Source: Cyclobacteriaceae bacterium
Lineage (GTDB): Bacteria; Bacteroidota; Bacteroidia; Cytophagales; Cyclobacteriaceae
Reading direction: 5' to 3'
Assembly (NCBI GenBank): GCA_016786495.1
Contig: JAEUUJ010000081.1
Coordinates: 50,764 to 114,763, forward strand
DNA length: 64,000 nucleotides
The translations under genes and the position numbers were made by a program. This document shows positions 36,634-46,579 of this stretch, piece after piece (position 1 is the stretch's first letter; each line of letters begins with the position of its first letter). Below the pieces are notes generated by a model, which was not told the origin of the DNA, made no database searches, and worked only from the letters and a program-made list of their open reading frames with translations.

Positions 36634-37968
36634 TCAGGCCTTTCGGGTTGACAAGGTTTCCGCATGCTGGCTGAGGTCAAGGCCGATGACTTCCTCTTCT
36701 TTGGTAACCCGAAGCTTCGTGATCATACCCGTGATTTTATAAATCAGCAGTGATCCAAAGAATGTAAAGGCACTAACAATCACCAATGCGAGCATGTGAT
36801 ACAGAAACGTTTTGGTTTCACCGTTTACGAGGCCCACGTCTTTTGCAAAGATGCCGGTCATGATCATACCCACGATGCCACCCACACCATGACACGGGAA
36901 TACATCCAGCGTATCATCAAGCGTGGTGCGTTGTTTATAGTAAACCGCCAGGTTACTGATAATCGCGGCAACAAAACCGATAAACACACTCTGACCGACA
37001 CTTACAAAGCCTGCGGCAGGGGTGATGGCCACCAGCCCCACAACGGCACCAATGCACGCACCCATGGCGGAGATTCTTCTGCCCACCAACGCATCAAACA
37101 TTACCCACGTAATCATCGCCGATGCAGTTGCCATGTTCGTAGTTGCGAATGCCTGAACGGCCAAACCGTTTGCGGCCAGTGCTGATCCGGCATTAAAGCC
37201 GAACCATCCAAACCAAAGCATGCCGGTGCCTAATAAGATGAAGGGAATATTTGCCGGCTGATGTGTTCCGTGTTCACGCTTGCCCAATACATATGCGCCT
37301 GCCAGCGCTGCAAATCCTGCCGACATGTGTACCACGCTTCCGCCCGCGAAGTCCAGCACGCCCCACTGACGCAGAAATCCTTCCGGGTGCCACGTCCAGT
37401 GGGCGAGCGGGGTATAAATCAGCAAAGAAAACAGACACATGAAGAGTAAGTACGAAGTAAACTTCACCCGTTCGGCAAAGCTTCCCGTGATGAGTGCGGG
37501 AGTGATGATGGCAAACTTCAGTTGAAACAATGCGAAAATCAAAAACGGAATGGTGGGCGACAGGGCCGGGTGAGGCGCCAGCGTCACGTTGTTGAAACTA
37601 AAGAACGTTAACGGGTTGCCGATAATGCCATGGAAACTCTCTCCGAAAGCAAGGCTGAACCCGACCAGGTACCATAACAAGCTGATAACTCCCAGGGCGA
37701 TAAAACTTTGCAGCATGGTTGAGATCACATTCTTGTAGCTCACCATACCGCCATAGAAAAACGACAGACCGGGTGTCATAAAAAGAACGAATGCGGTCGC
37801 CACAATCATCCAGGCAGTGTCGGCTTTGTTGATGCCCGCGGCTTCATCGGGTGAAAAGTTGTTGCTTGACGTGAAGAGAGAAAGAAGTTGCAGGATGACC
37901 AGAACCGAGAAAATGATAATCCAGCGCCTTTTGGGTTTTCCCATACCTTTAGTGGTTGATATTTTCAT
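36634..37968 (-). CDS. amt: Ammonium transporter, Amt family
   Basis: A 444-residue inner-membrane channel for NH4+/NH3. It has an N-terminal helix that is probably a cleavable or extra TM segment, then eleven core helices. The family motifs FYGGMVSYKNV, GGSVVHMSAGFAALAGAYVLG and PCHGVGGIVGMIMTGIFA are present; the His residues in the last two belong to the twin-His pore. There is no C-terminal extra domain. No glnK gene is adjacent, though many Bacteroidota amt genes are paired with one. The 157 bases upstream hold nothing recognised. Confidence 0.93.
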   Translation of the reverse strand: MKISTTKGMGKPKRRWIIIFSVLVILQLLSLFTSSNNFSPDEAAGINKADTAWMIVATAFVLFMTPGLSFFYGGMVSYKNVISTMLQSFIALGVISLLWYLVGFSLAFGESFHGIIGNPLTFFSFNNVTLAPHPALSPTIPFLIFALFQLKFAIITPALITGSFAERVKFTSYLLFMCLFSLLIYTPLAHWTWHPEGFLRQWGVLDFAGGSVVHMSAGFAALAGAYVLGKREHGTHQPANIPFILLGTGMLWFGWFGFNAGSALAANGLAVQAFATTNMATASAMITWVMFDALVGRRISAMGACIGAVVGLVAITPAAGFVSVGQSVFIGFVAAIISNLAVYYKQRTTLDDTLDVFPCHGVGGIVGMIMTGIFAKDVGLVNGETKTFLYHMLALVIVSAFTFFGSLLIYKITGMITKLRVTKEEEVIGLDLSQHAETLSTRKA

Positions 37969-38125
37969 TAAAAATGAGAATATCAGCTTGTATTATGAAC
38001 CACTTTTCAATAAAAACTATCGAAATCGTTTGAAACCGGTTCCGATTATAGCAACCGTAAGCCGGCCCCGAAATGTTTGTACTTCAGATAATTCTTGGTA
38101 GAATTAGCTGCCTAAACCGTTCGTA

Positions 38126-40132
38126 ATGAACCAAGTTCGTAAAAAACCTGTCGCACAGGGGTTTATCCTGAACCTGTGTGTTCTTGCAGCATTCTTCCTG
38201 ACCGTTGCGTTACCCGCAAGTGCCCAAATCGACAGTCTGAAGCGGATTGCAGGATCGGATGCTGCTGCTGATACCACCCGGGTAAAAGCGCTCGATGATC
38301 TCTGTTATGCCTATTTATCGATCAACCCCGACTCTGCCATCATCATGGGCGAGGAGGCCGTAGCGCTTGCCGACAAAATTCAGTTTAAGAAAGGCGCAGG
38401 CCAATCGAGAAGTGATCTCGGGCTGGCATACTATTATAAAGGAGAGCTTCAGAAAGCCATCACGCTTTGGGAAAGCGCATCGGCCATCCGTGAAGAATTG
38501 AACGATAAGAGTGGTGTGGCCTCCACCAGCATGAAAATCGGGGCGGCCTGGTTTAAGCTTGGCAACTATGAAAAAAGTTTAGCAAGTCAGATGAAAGCGC
38601 TAAGCCTTTACGAACAACTTAAAACTGACTTCGGAGTTGCGCTGGCGTTAAACAACGTGGCTGCAGTATTTGAAATGCAAAAGCAGTACAACAAAGCACG
38701 TGAGTACTACTTCAAGGCGGTTGGCATTCACACCCGGAATAAGGACTCCATCCAGGCAGCGCAGGTGTTAATCAACATCGGAAATATTCACTATCGCGAA
38801 AATCATTTCGACAGTGCCGCGCGTTACTGGAAACAGGCGTTACGAAAAATGCCGGCCGGAAAAGTTCCGCAATATGAATCGATTGCGTACAACAACCTGG
38901 CGGAACATTTCACCGTTACCGGCAAATACGACAGTGCGTTATTGTTGATTGATCGTGCGATAGCGCTGAGAAAAGCCACCGGCGATTACCAGGGACTTAC
39001 CTCCAGCATGAGTAATCTTGGCAGAATCTATGCGCTTCAGAAAAAATATTCCCTTGCAGAGAAAACGTATGCTGCTGCCCTGGATTCCGCGGAAGCGAAG
39101 AACCTGAAGATTGAGGAAAGCAAAATCCGGTTGAACCTCTATCAGCTATATGAAAAAACAGGTGATTTCAAAAAAGCCCTGACAAACTATGTGCAGTATG
39201 CTACGATTGAGGATTCGTTGTCGAATGAGCGAAGCCGGAAAAACCTCGATGAGCTGTTGGTGACATACGAAACTGACAAGAAGGAACAGGAAATCGTAGG
39301 GCAACGTGCAGTGTTGGCGTCACAGCAGGCGTTGCTCGAGCGCACTTACTTGATTATAGGAGCACTCGTGATTATTGTCGGATTGCTGGCCGTGATTTTT
39401 TTATTGGCCAGAGGTCGATTTAAGCGGAAACAGCAATTGGCTGAAAACGAGAAACAACTGGCCGTACGCGAAGCCTTTATAGATGCAACGATCCGGTCGC
39501 AGGAAAACGAACGCAAACGGTTCGCCCAGGACTTGCACGACGGAATGGGTCAGTTGATTTCATCGTTACGGCTGATGGTTAGCCAACTAGATAAAAATTC
39601 TTCGGTGGAAGATAAACTTTCGATTGCTGCACGATCGGAAGGGATCCTGAACGACATGCACACGGAGATTCGAAGCATCGCGTTCAACCTCATGCCCCAA
39701 ACCCTCATCCAGCATGGATTGCTTCCTGCGCTTCAGGAGATGGCGCTGCGAATCAATCAGACCGGTAAGATAAACGTGAGTGTAGCCGGCTTTGATGTTC
39801 CGGATAGACTAACGGAAGTACACGAGATTTCACTTTATCGCATCATTCAGGAATGGGTGAACAACGTGATCAAATATGCGCACGCTACAAAAATTGAAGT
39901 GCAGTTAGTCGGCCACGAAGAAGAAATCAGCATTACCGTAGATGACAACGGACGCGGTTTCGATCCGCGTAAGCTTGACGATAGCAATGGCAACGGCTGG
40001 AAAAATATTAAATCACGGATCAATCTTGTGAAAGGCGATGTTGAAGTTGATTCGGCTCCGCAACGTAATGGCACCTCATTAATCCTTCGGGTTCCGGTGA
40101 CCGCTGACCAAACTGTTTCTGTTACCCGGTAA
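38126..40132 (+). CDS. TPR sensor histidine kinase (HisKA_3), first of a tandem pair
   Basis: A 668-residue kinase: a signal peptide (about residues 1-33), periplasmic tetratricopeptide repeats (about 60-370, with AYYYKGELQKAI and WFKLGNYEKSLA units), one membrane helix (about 410-430), and a coiled linker. The dimerisation/phospho-acceptor helix has the conserved His in DLHDGMGQ near residue 471. The HATPase_c domain carries NNVIKYAHATKIEV and DDNGRGFD. The next gene, 9 bases on, is a paralogue, and a NarL-type regulator gene follows. Ligands of TPR-type sensors are generally unknown. Confidence 0.92.
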   Translation: MNQVRKKPVAQGFILNLCVLAAFFLTVALPASAQIDSLKRIAGSDAAADTTRVKALDDLCYAYLSINPDSAIIMGEEAVALADKIQFKKGAGQSRSDLGLAYYYKGELQKAITLWESASAIREELNDKSGVASTSMKIGAAWFKLGNYEKSLASQMKALSLYEQLKTDFGVALALNNVAAVFEMQKQYNKAREYYFKAVGIHTRNKDSIQAAQVLINIGNIHYRENHFDSAARYWKQALRKMPAGKVPQYESIAYNNLAEHFTVTGKYDSALLLIDRAIALRKATGDYQGLTSSMSNLGRIYALQKKYSLAEKTYAAALDSAEAKNLKIEESKIRLNLYQLYEKTGDFKKALTNYVQYATIEDSLSNERSRKNLDELLVTYETDKKEQEIVGQRAVLASQQALLERTYLIIGALVIIVGLLAVIFLLARGRFKRKQQLAENEKQLAVREAFIDATIRSQENERKRFAQDLHDGMGQLISSLRLMVSQLDKNSSVEDKLSIAARSEGILNDMHTEIRSIAFNLMPQTLIQHGLLPALQEMALRINQTGKINVSVAGFDVPDRLTEVHEISLYRIIQEWVNNVIKYAHATKIEVQLVGHEEEISITVDDNGRGFDPRKLDDSNGNGWKNIKSRINLVKGDVEVDSAPQRNGTSLILRVPVTADQTVSVTR

Positions 40133-40141
40133 TATCAGGCT

Positions 40142-42112
40142 ATGAGAGTGTTGATGAGTTTTGTGATTTTTTGTTGTATGTCTGTTGCCGGTTTTGCGCA
40201 AAACACTAAAGCCGACAGCCTGGAGCGGGTGCTTCCGGGGCTTTCGGGAGTTGACCGCGCAATCGCGTTGTATGACTTGTGCCTTATTTACAGCCGCTCG
40301 GACTTTAACAAGCTTTCCAGGATTAGTGGCGAAGCAAAAAAACTGGAAGCTTCTTCCGATAACCTGATTCGCACCTATTCCACGCTGGTGATGGCTATCC
40401 AGCAATCCGCTACCGGCAAGAACGACAGCGCGATTATGAAATTGAAAAGTGCCAAAGAACTGGCCCTTTCCTCCGGGAATGCGAACGCCATCATTCGGGT
40501 GTGCGGCACACTGGGTCGGTTGCTTGTGGGCGCCGGCAGCGCAGAAGAAGGTTTGAAAAATCTGTTCGAGGCACTGAAACTTTTAGAGAAGAATCCGAAC
40601 GCAGAATTCGAAGCGAAGGTGCGTGTGAACATCTCCTATGCCTATTTAGAGTTGAAACGGTACCGCGACTGTATCGATTTTGGCGGCCGAAGCCTGGCAT
40701 TGATGAATGATCCCTCGCTGAGGTACATCCGTTCGTACATTTATAATAATTCAGCAGTGTCGTACGGTGCATTAAAAATGCTTGACTCTGCGAAAGCAAT
40801 GGTTGATCAGGGGCTTGACATCGCTAAAGCCAGCAACGACAATCAGAATGCTGCAAACGGACATTTTATTCTTGGAACGATTTATTCCGATGCCAATCAA
40901 TATCAGCAAGCGATCAAGCAGTATGAACTTGCAAAGCCGTATCGTGAGAAGGTGGGGAACCCGTTTTTTATTGCGGCTGACTTGCATGCCCTGTCAGACT
41001 TGTATTACAAAACCGGCAACTTTCGTGAGGGCATCAAAGCAGGGGAGCAGGCGTTGGCGGTTGCTTCGCAGCACAACATGCTGTTGAAGTTCGAGAACAT
41101 CTATGTGGGCCTGGCAAAAAATTATCGTGGCCTGGGCGATCATCAGCAGGCGAGCCGGTATTTTGAGTTGTGGGCTATCGCCAAAGACAGTATTTATAAG
41201 AACTCAAGTGCTGAGGCTATTGCTGAAATGCAAACGCGCTACGAAACCGAAAAGAAGGAACAACAGATTGCGTTGCAGAAGGCTGAACTTTCGGAGCAAC
41301 AGCTGACGCTGCAGAAAACTTACCTGACGATTGTTGTATTGATTGTGGTGGTTGCCCTGATCGTAATTATCGCGCGGGAGCGATTCAGACGCAGACAACT
41401 GATCGCTGATCAGGAAAAGGAACTTGCGGTACGGGAGGCTTTTATTGATGCTACAATCCGGTCGCAGGAAAATGAGCGTAAGCGCTTTGCGCGCGACCTG
41501 CACGATGGCATGGGGCAACTCATTTCGTCACTCCGGCTCATGGTTAACCAGCTCGACCGTAACGCTCCGCTGGAAAGCAAAATCAGCATTGCAGACCAAT
41601 CAGAGAAAATTCTGAATGAAATGCATACCGAAATCCGCAGCATCGCATTTAACCTGATGCCGCAAACGCTCATACAGCACGGCCTGGTTCCTGCATTACA
41701 AGAGATGGCGGTGCGGCTTAGTCAAACCGGCAAGGTAGTGGTGACGGTAAACGGTTACGATATTCCCCCGCGGCTGAATGAAGTCCATGAGATTTCGCTG
41801 TACCGCATTATTCAGGAATGGGTCAATAATGTGATCAAATACGCGCAGGCATCAAAAATTGAGATTCAACTGGTGGGCCATGAAGAGGAAATCAGTATCA
41901 CGATAGAAGACAACGGAACTGGTTTTGATGTGGCAACCCTGGAGAACAGTGAGGGCAACGGATGGCGAAACATCAAGTCGCGAACCAGTCTTATCAAGGG
42001 CGAATTGGAAGTGGACTCGCGTAGTGGCCATTCCGGTACCACCTTTGTGCTGACGCTGGCCTTATCGGCCGTAAGCGCTAACCCGGGTATAAATACCGTG
42101 AAGCACGGATAG
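40142..42112 (+). CDS. TPR sensor histidine kinase (HisKA_3), second of a tandem pair
   Basis: A 656-residue paralogue of the preceding kinase. A signal peptide (about 1-20) is followed by TPR-like repeats that have diverged from those of the first kinase, then a membrane helix (about 395-412) and a kinase region very like its neighbour's. That region holds DLHDGMGQ near residue 454, NNVIKYAQASKIE and EDNGTGFD. The sensor halves differ while the catalytic halves are nearly the same, so the pair probably reads different cues into the same regulator. Confidence 0.92.
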   Translation: MRVLMSFVIFCCMSVAGFAQNTKADSLERVLPGLSGVDRAIALYDLCLIYSRSDFNKLSRISGEAKKLEASSDNLIRTYSTLVMAIQQSATGKNDSAIMKLKSAKELALSSGNANAIIRVCGTLGRLLVGAGSAEEGLKNLFEALKLLEKNPNAEFEAKVRVNISYAYLELKRYRDCIDFGGRSLALMNDPSLRYIRSYIYNNSAVSYGALKMLDSAKAMVDQGLDIAKASNDNQNAANGHFILGTIYSDANQYQQAIKQYELAKPYREKVGNPFFIAADLHALSDLYYKTGNFREGIKAGEQALAVASQHNMLLKFENIYVGLAKNYRGLGDHQQASRYFELWAIAKDSIYKNSSAEAIAEMQTRYETEKKEQQIALQKAELSEQQLTLQKTYLTIVVLIVVVALIVIIARERFRRRQLIADQEKELAVREAFIDATIRSQENERKRFARDLHDGMGQLISSLRLMVNQLDRNAPLESKISIADQSEKILNEMHTEIRSIAFNLMPQTLIQHGLVPALQEMAVRLSQTGKVVVTVNGYDIPPRLNEVHEISLYRIIQEWVNNVIKYAQASKIEIQLVGHEEEISITIEDNGTGFDVATLENSEGNGWRNIKSRTSLIKGELEVDSRSGHSGTTFVLTLALSAVSANPGINTVKHG

Positions 42113-42199
42113 AAATTGGAATTTCTTTAAGTTTTATTTACCGGTATGATCACTTCCGGTATCTTCCGTATTTTTAACGGATCAAATGAAGTCGTGCGT

Positions 42200-42817
42200 A
42201 TGAAAATTCTGCTCGTTGATGATCACACGATTCTGCTGGACGGTGTGAAGAGTCTGCTTTCTCAGGAAGAAGGCCTTCAGATTGTCGGGCAGGCAGGCAG
42301 TGCCGAAGCAGCGCTCGAATTTTTGAAAAAGCATGACGTGGACCTCGTGATCACCGATTACAGCATGCCGGGAATGGACGGGCTTTCGCTGGTGAACACC
42401 CTGAAACGAATCGCACCGAATACCAAAATTATTCTGCTGAGCATGCACGATGAGGTTCACCTGGTAAAGGAAATCCTGAAAGCCGGGGTAAACGGGTATG
42501 TGCTCAAAAACGACACCCACAAAGAATTGTTGAATGCGATTCGCGATGTGAGCCAGGGAAAGGTTTACCTGAGCAGCGATGTGAACAAGATGCTCATTAC
42601 TAACCTGAACAATCCCGATGAGGGAAAACTGCTGACGGATCGAGAGCGTGAAATTCTGAAGCTGATTGCGAAGGAGTATACGAATAAAGATATTGCAGAA
42701 GAGCTATTCATCAGCGAGCGTACGGTGGAAACCCACCGGAAGAACATCTTCAAGAAAACAGGAACCAATTCTCTGGTAGGCCTGATCAAATTCGCGTACG
42801 CGAACAACCTTATTTAA
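42200..42817 (+). CDS. NarL/FixJ-type response regulator, partner of the TPR kinases
   Basis: A 205-residue regulator. A receiver domain (acidic DD at residues 7-8, phospho-acceptor D53 in ITDYSMPGMDG, Lys in VLKNDTHKE) is joined to a LuxR-type HTH (LTDREREILKLIAKEYTNKDIA, then ISERTVETHRKNIFKK). A frame opens at 42146, but the ATG at 42200 gives the usual N-terminus MKILLVDDH. It lies 87 bases after the second kinase gene, consistent with a cognate three-gene unit. Confidence 0.93.
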   Translation: MKILLVDDHTILLDGVKSLLSQEEGLQIVGQAGSAEAALEFLKKHDVDLVITDYSMPGMDGLSLVNTLKRIAPNTKIILLSMHDEVHLVKEILKAGVNGYVLKNDTHKELLNAIRDVSQGKVYLSSDVNKMLITNLNNPDEGKLLTDREREILKLIAKEYTNKDIAEELFISERTVETHRKNIFKKTGTNSLVGLIKFAYANNLI

Positions 42818-42846
42818 GCCGGGAGAAACGCGCGTATAGGCAAGCA

Positions 42847-42880
42847 TAAAAAAAGGACTGCCTTGCGACAGCCCCTTTTC
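42847..42880. terminator. Intrinsic terminator after the kinase-regulator unit
   Basis: An A-rich flank with AAAAGG-CTG on one side, and CAG-CCCCTTTT on the other, around a CTTGCGA loop; the stem is imperfect. It lies between convergent genes, 30 bases after the regulator stop, and can act in both directions. Confidence 0.55.
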
Positions 42881-42897
42881 CAATCAAGCCAAATTAA

Positions 42898-44607
42898 CTA
42901 TTTCATGGCAATGCTCAGTTTACCGAGATAGATGTAGTTGTCGTTTTTGCTGAATACGCCCATGCTCAACCGGTCTTCACCAATTACGAGCACACGCTTG
43001 CCGTCACCGAACGGAACGAAGCGAATATCTTTCCGCAGGAAGAAATCTTTTTTGCCTTTTGTGCCATCGCCAACGGTTTGAACTTCCGTCATGTTGGCTG
43101 ACGTGAGGTCGATGGTGCTTACCAGCAATTGTTCGCGGGGTGTCCACGTTGTTGTTTTCTCGTTCAGGAAGTAATAGGTCACGGTCGACTTATCAACTTT
43201 AGTCACCAATGCGGTAGTCCAAAGCGCAGTTTTACCGTCTTCGCTGATGAAGATTTCAGATTCGGAAGGACGTGTCGCGGGAGAGCTCAACGGATCGGTG
43301 GTGTTGTAAAGTCCGCCTTTTGCAGGAGTATCGATGCTATAGGTTTTTTTCAAGTCACCGTTTCCGGCAAAGTGAAACACCATAAAATCTTTATAAACCA
43401 TCAGTTGGCTTACCGGATTGTAGTTAACCATCTGGGCCATGATCAGCACGTCACCGTTTGGTGCAGTTTGCACGCCCGTCACGCGGATTCGGCCGCCATC
43501 GTATTCCTTTGCTTTCTTTTGTCCCGAAGGTGCTACCGTTTTGCTGGCAATCTCATCAAGTTTCGGTGCCGAAACATATTGAAGTTTACCGCCCTTGATG
43601 CTTACCACCTGCATGTTGTCGAAACCTTTGTAAACAGGCGCATAGTTTTTGAAGTCGGCATACGCATCTTTCGGTTTGCCGATATTGAAGCCTGCACCGT
43701 AAATGGTTGTGATACCGTCTTTTTCGTATACACCGCCAATCATCCAGCGTGTTGCTTTTGTTTCGAACGGAATACGTTCTACCACTTCGCCTTTCGGGTT
43801 AATGCGAACGTAGGTGTATTCGGTGGGCTTTTCGGATTCGTTCTTCATTCCCATACCGGCTGTCGGTGCAAATATGGCTGCGAAGTCGCCTGTGTTGTCG
43901 AACACACCTTTCCAGATCAGGTATTGCGGATTTTCGAACATGATGTCGACTTTGCTTACAATGTTCAGGTCTTTGTCAACTTTCAGCACATTGTATTCCA
44001 TGTGCATTTTGTAAAAATCTTTACCGTTGATCTTGGGCGATACGAGCGCGAGCAATTCACCGGTTTCGTCATTGTCGAAGTGGCCGCGGTAGTAATACTT
44101 GTTTCCTTCATCGTTTCTGGGCTTCAGCTTGTCGGTCACTTTTACTTCCGTGCGATATCCGCCATAGTACCAGCTCCAGAAGCTTGTAATTTCCTTGCGC
44201 TTGAACACCAGGTTGCCCATCATGGTCGGTTCGGCCGTTACACCGATGGTTTTCTCTACTTCCTCATTGCGAAATTTGAACCACTTGTACTTCGACTTAA
44301 CATCTTTTGCCTGTTCGTATTCTTCCTTTTCGGATGTTTTGAAGTTCAGATCATAGTCGAACACATATTTTTCCACTTTGATCTTTTTGGCCTTTGTGGC
44401 CGTAACGAACGAAAGGGTGATTTCTTTTTTGTCGGCATCCATATTCACATCGCCCAAATAGCCTTGCTCGGCTTTATTGGATATCTGGTGTGCTACTTCA
44501 TTTTCCATGTAGCTGACTTGCGCCAGGCTCATGGTTGCCGACAGCAGCATCAATGCGAGAAGCATCAGTGCCGGTCTGCGGGTTTGGGAGGTTGTTAATT
44601 TTATCAT
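42898..44607 (-). CDS. Secreted protein of unknown function, 569 residues
   Basis: A signal peptide (about residues 1-29, ending in MSLAQ) precedes a long beta-rich body. Segments such as GELLALVSPKINGKDFYKMHMEYNV, GDFAAIFAPTAG and VSPRKD-like strands suggest repeated blades with a KG/DG turn pattern. It is rich in Lys and Thr with no Cys in the mature part that I can see. No enzyme motif, lipobox or sorting domain is recognised. It is convergent with the regulator gene and divergent from the M14 peptidase gene. I do not assign a family. Confidence 0.6.
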   Translation of the reverse strand: MIKLTTSQTRRPALMLLALMLLSATMSLAQVSYMENEVAHQISNKAEQGYLGDVNMDADKKEITLSFVTATKAKKIKVEKYVFDYDLNFKTSEKEEYEQAKDVKSKYKWFKFRNEEVEKTIGVTAEPTMMGNLVFKRKEITSFWSWYYGGYRTEVKVTDKLKPRNDEGNKYYYRGHFDNDETGELLALVSPKINGKDFYKMHMEYNVLKVDKDLNIVSKVDIMFENPQYLIWKGVFDNTGDFAAIFAPTAGMGMKNESEKPTEYTYVRINPKGEVVERIPFETKATRWMIGGVYEKDGITTIYGAGFNIGKPKDAYADFKNYAPVYKGFDNMQVVSIKGGKLQYVSAPKLDEIASKTVAPSGQKKAKEYDGGRIRVTGVQTAPNGDVLIMAQMVNYNPVSQLMVYKDFMVFHFAGNGDLKKTYSIDTPAKGGLYNTTDPLSSPATRPSESEIFISEDGKTALWTTALVTKVDKSTVTYYFLNEKTTTWTPREQLLVSTIDLTSANMTEVQTVGDGTKGKKDFFLRKDIRFVPFGDGKRVLVIGEDRLSMGVFSKNDNYIYLGKLSIAMK

Positions 44608-44701
44608 GGCTTAAATTTTTACTAAAAGTAGATTACCCCTTAACCCTGCTCCATACCGACCAGCATGCATTTTACCATACCGTGCAGTACGGATGCCACC
44701 C

Positions 44702-44756
44702 CGCTTTCCGCTGCCGGAAAGCGCATTTTGTTTTAAACCGAACTTGTTTAGCTTGT
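44702..44756 (+). promoter_or_regulatory. Dyad and promoter ahead of the M14 peptidase gene
   Basis: CGCTTTCCG, loop CTGC, CGGAAAGCG at 44702-44723 is a perfect 9-bp hairpin. TTTG at 44727-44730 and TAGCTTGT at 44749-44756 are 18 bases apart and form a candidate promoter. The hairpin lies just upstream of the -33 element, where an activator or repressor could bind. Confidence 0.4.
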
Positions 44757-44780
44757 TGCGATAAACCCTAACCAGCTCTT

Positions 44781-46391
44781 ATGAAAGGCTTACTCTTTAT
44801 ACTATGCATCTGCGCAAGTGCCGCACAGGCCCAAACCCGTTGGCCGGAAGAACTTCTGTTGACGCCCGAAAAGTCAAACTTTGTAAAAACCTCTACCTAT
44901 GCCGAAGTCATGGCTTTTCTAAAAGCCATCGAGGCGAAAAGCAATGAAGTTTATCTGACTTCCATGGGTAAAAGTCCGGAAGGAAAAGATATTCCGGTGG
45001 CGGTTTTGGCCCGGCCTAAAGTCACCTCAGCGGCAGAAGCCAAAGCCAGCGGCAAAGTAATTGTCTATATCCAGGGAAATATTCACGCAGGTGAAGTGGA
45101 AGGCAAGGAGAGTGTGATGATGCTGATGCGCGATATTTTGCTGGGCAGCAAGAAGCATTTGCTCGATAACCAGATCATTTTATTCGCTCCGATTTATAAT
45201 ACCGACAGCAACGATAAGATGGCGGCAGGCAAACGACCCTCGCAGGAAGACAGTCCGATGGAGATCGGTGATCGCGAAAACAGCCAGGGCTATGATCTGA
45301 ATCGGGATGGTGTGAAAATGGAGACACCTGAAACCAATGGCCTTTTTACAACGATCATTGGGCCGTGGGACCCGCACGTGTTTGTGGACTTGCATACGAC
45401 CAACGGAACGTGGCATGCCTGGAACCTCACATGGGCACCCAGTTATCATTATGCCGGAGAAAAGTCGACTTACGATTACACCCTTGCGATGCTGAAAGGA
45501 ATCACCGAAACAGTGAAGAAAAAGTATGATTTGAATTTTGGCCCTTACGGGGATTATGACGTGCGGGAAGCATGGCCTCCGAAAAACTTTTACACGTATA
45601 ATCACCATCCCCGGTATTTGGTTAATCAGTTTAGCCTTCGTAACCGGATCGGTATTTTGAGCGAAGCCTTTGCACACGAGCGATTCTATCAGCGCATATT
45701 TTCAACTTATTCGTTTGTAACAGAAATTCTGGAGCATACCCGCGCGCAGTCGCGCGAGATTCAGCGGATTACCCGCGAGGCCGATGCAAAAGCTATTCAA
45801 ACGGTGACAGGCGAAGCCGGAAAAACAAAAAAGGGCGTTCGGTATAAAATGGGCCCGTTAGAGCAATTGAATAATTTTCCTACATACGATTATGTGTCGT
45901 ACACGAAAGCAGATGGTTCGACAGGATACTACCGCACCGGCAACATGATCTCCGTAGACGGTGTAACCTACCATGCAAAATTCAATGCGGAGGTGGAGAG
46001 CACGTTACCGAAGGGATACATTATTCCCGCGGCATTCTCAGCAGTAGCCGAAAACCTGAAGAAACACGGTGTTATCGTTACACAACTCACGAAATCAACC
46101 ACCAAAGAGGTTGAAGGGTTTGAAATTTCGAAGTATGAGAAGGCGCAACGCAAGTTCGAAGGTCATTTTATGGCGCGTGCATATGGTAAGTTTGTTACGA
46201 AGAAGCAGAAGTTCAGCAAAGGCGACTATATAGTTGAGTTGGCACAGCCGTTAGGCAACCTTGCATTCTATTTATTGGAACCGGAATCGGATGATGGTTA
46301 CGTTACCTGGAACTTCTTCGATGAATATTTGGAGAAGCAAGGCGTGAATACGAAGCCAATATGGTATCCGGTAACGAAGTATGTCAAGTGA
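44781..46391 (+). CDS. M14 family zinc carboxypeptidase, secreted
   Basis: A 536-residue metallocarboxypeptidase. A signal peptide (residues 1-18, ending AQAQ) leads into an M14 catalytic domain. The first two zinc ligands are in NIHAGEVEGKE near residue 102, the third is the His of FVDLHTTNGTWH, and the general-base Glu is probably in GILSEAFAHERF. After about residue 330 comes a beta-rich C-terminal region without further motifs. It probably trims peptides outside the inner membrane. The gene has its own upstream promoter region. Confidence 0.88.
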   Translation: MKGLLFILCICASAAQAQTRWPEELLLTPEKSNFVKTSTYAEVMAFLKAIEAKSNEVYLTSMGKSPEGKDIPVAVLARPKVTSAAEAKASGKVIVYIQGNIHAGEVEGKESVMMLMRDILLGSKKHLLDNQIILFAPIYNTDSNDKMAAGKRPSQEDSPMEIGDRENSQGYDLNRDGVKMETPETNGLFTTIIGPWDPHVFVDLHTTNGTWHAWNLTWAPSYHYAGEKSTYDYTLAMLKGITETVKKKYDLNFGPYGDYDVREAWPPKNFYTYNHHPRYLVNQFSLRNRIGILSEAFAHERFYQRIFSTYSFVTEILEHTRAQSREIQRITREADAKAIQTVTGEAGKTKKGVRYKMGPLEQLNNFPTYDYVSYTKADGSTGYYRTGNMISVDGVTYHAKFNAEVESTLPKGYIIPAAFSAVAENLKKHGVIVTQLTKSTTKEVEGFEISKYEKAQRKFEGHFMARAYGKFVTKKQKFSKGDYIVELAQPLGNLAFYLLEPESDDGYVTWNFFDEYLEKQGVNTKPIWYPVTKYVK

Positions 46392-46519
46392 TGATGATTG
46401 ATCGTCACTTCAAGTAATTGTTGAACATGATTTTTGTTTGTGAGCGTGATTTATACTCGATGTGTCTTGTTGATGATAACGATGTCAACATCGGTAAATG
46501 TGAAAAAAACTGTTAAAAC

Positions 46520-46550
46520 TTTGTTATTTCAGTACGAAGTAGTACCTTAA
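46520..46550 (+). promoter_or_regulatory. Promoter of the tiny Lys/Ala peptide gene
   Basis: TTTG at 46520-46523 and TACCTTAA at 46543-46550 (partial match to TAnnTTTG) are 19 bases apart. The ATG is 30 bases further on. Confidence 0.5.
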
Positions 46551-46579
46551 CAGTATGTTTAACTAAAACTATCAACGCT

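Noticed and set aside
43129-44598. A 489-residue open frame on the plus strand
   Set aside because: It is the antisense shadow of the secreted protein at 42898-44607, with His/Phe-rich composition and no domain; the minus-strand frame has a proper signal peptide.
45180-45677. A 165-residue open frame on the minus strand
   Set aside because: It lies inside the M14 carboxypeptidase gene, whose zinc motifs and signal peptide are clear.
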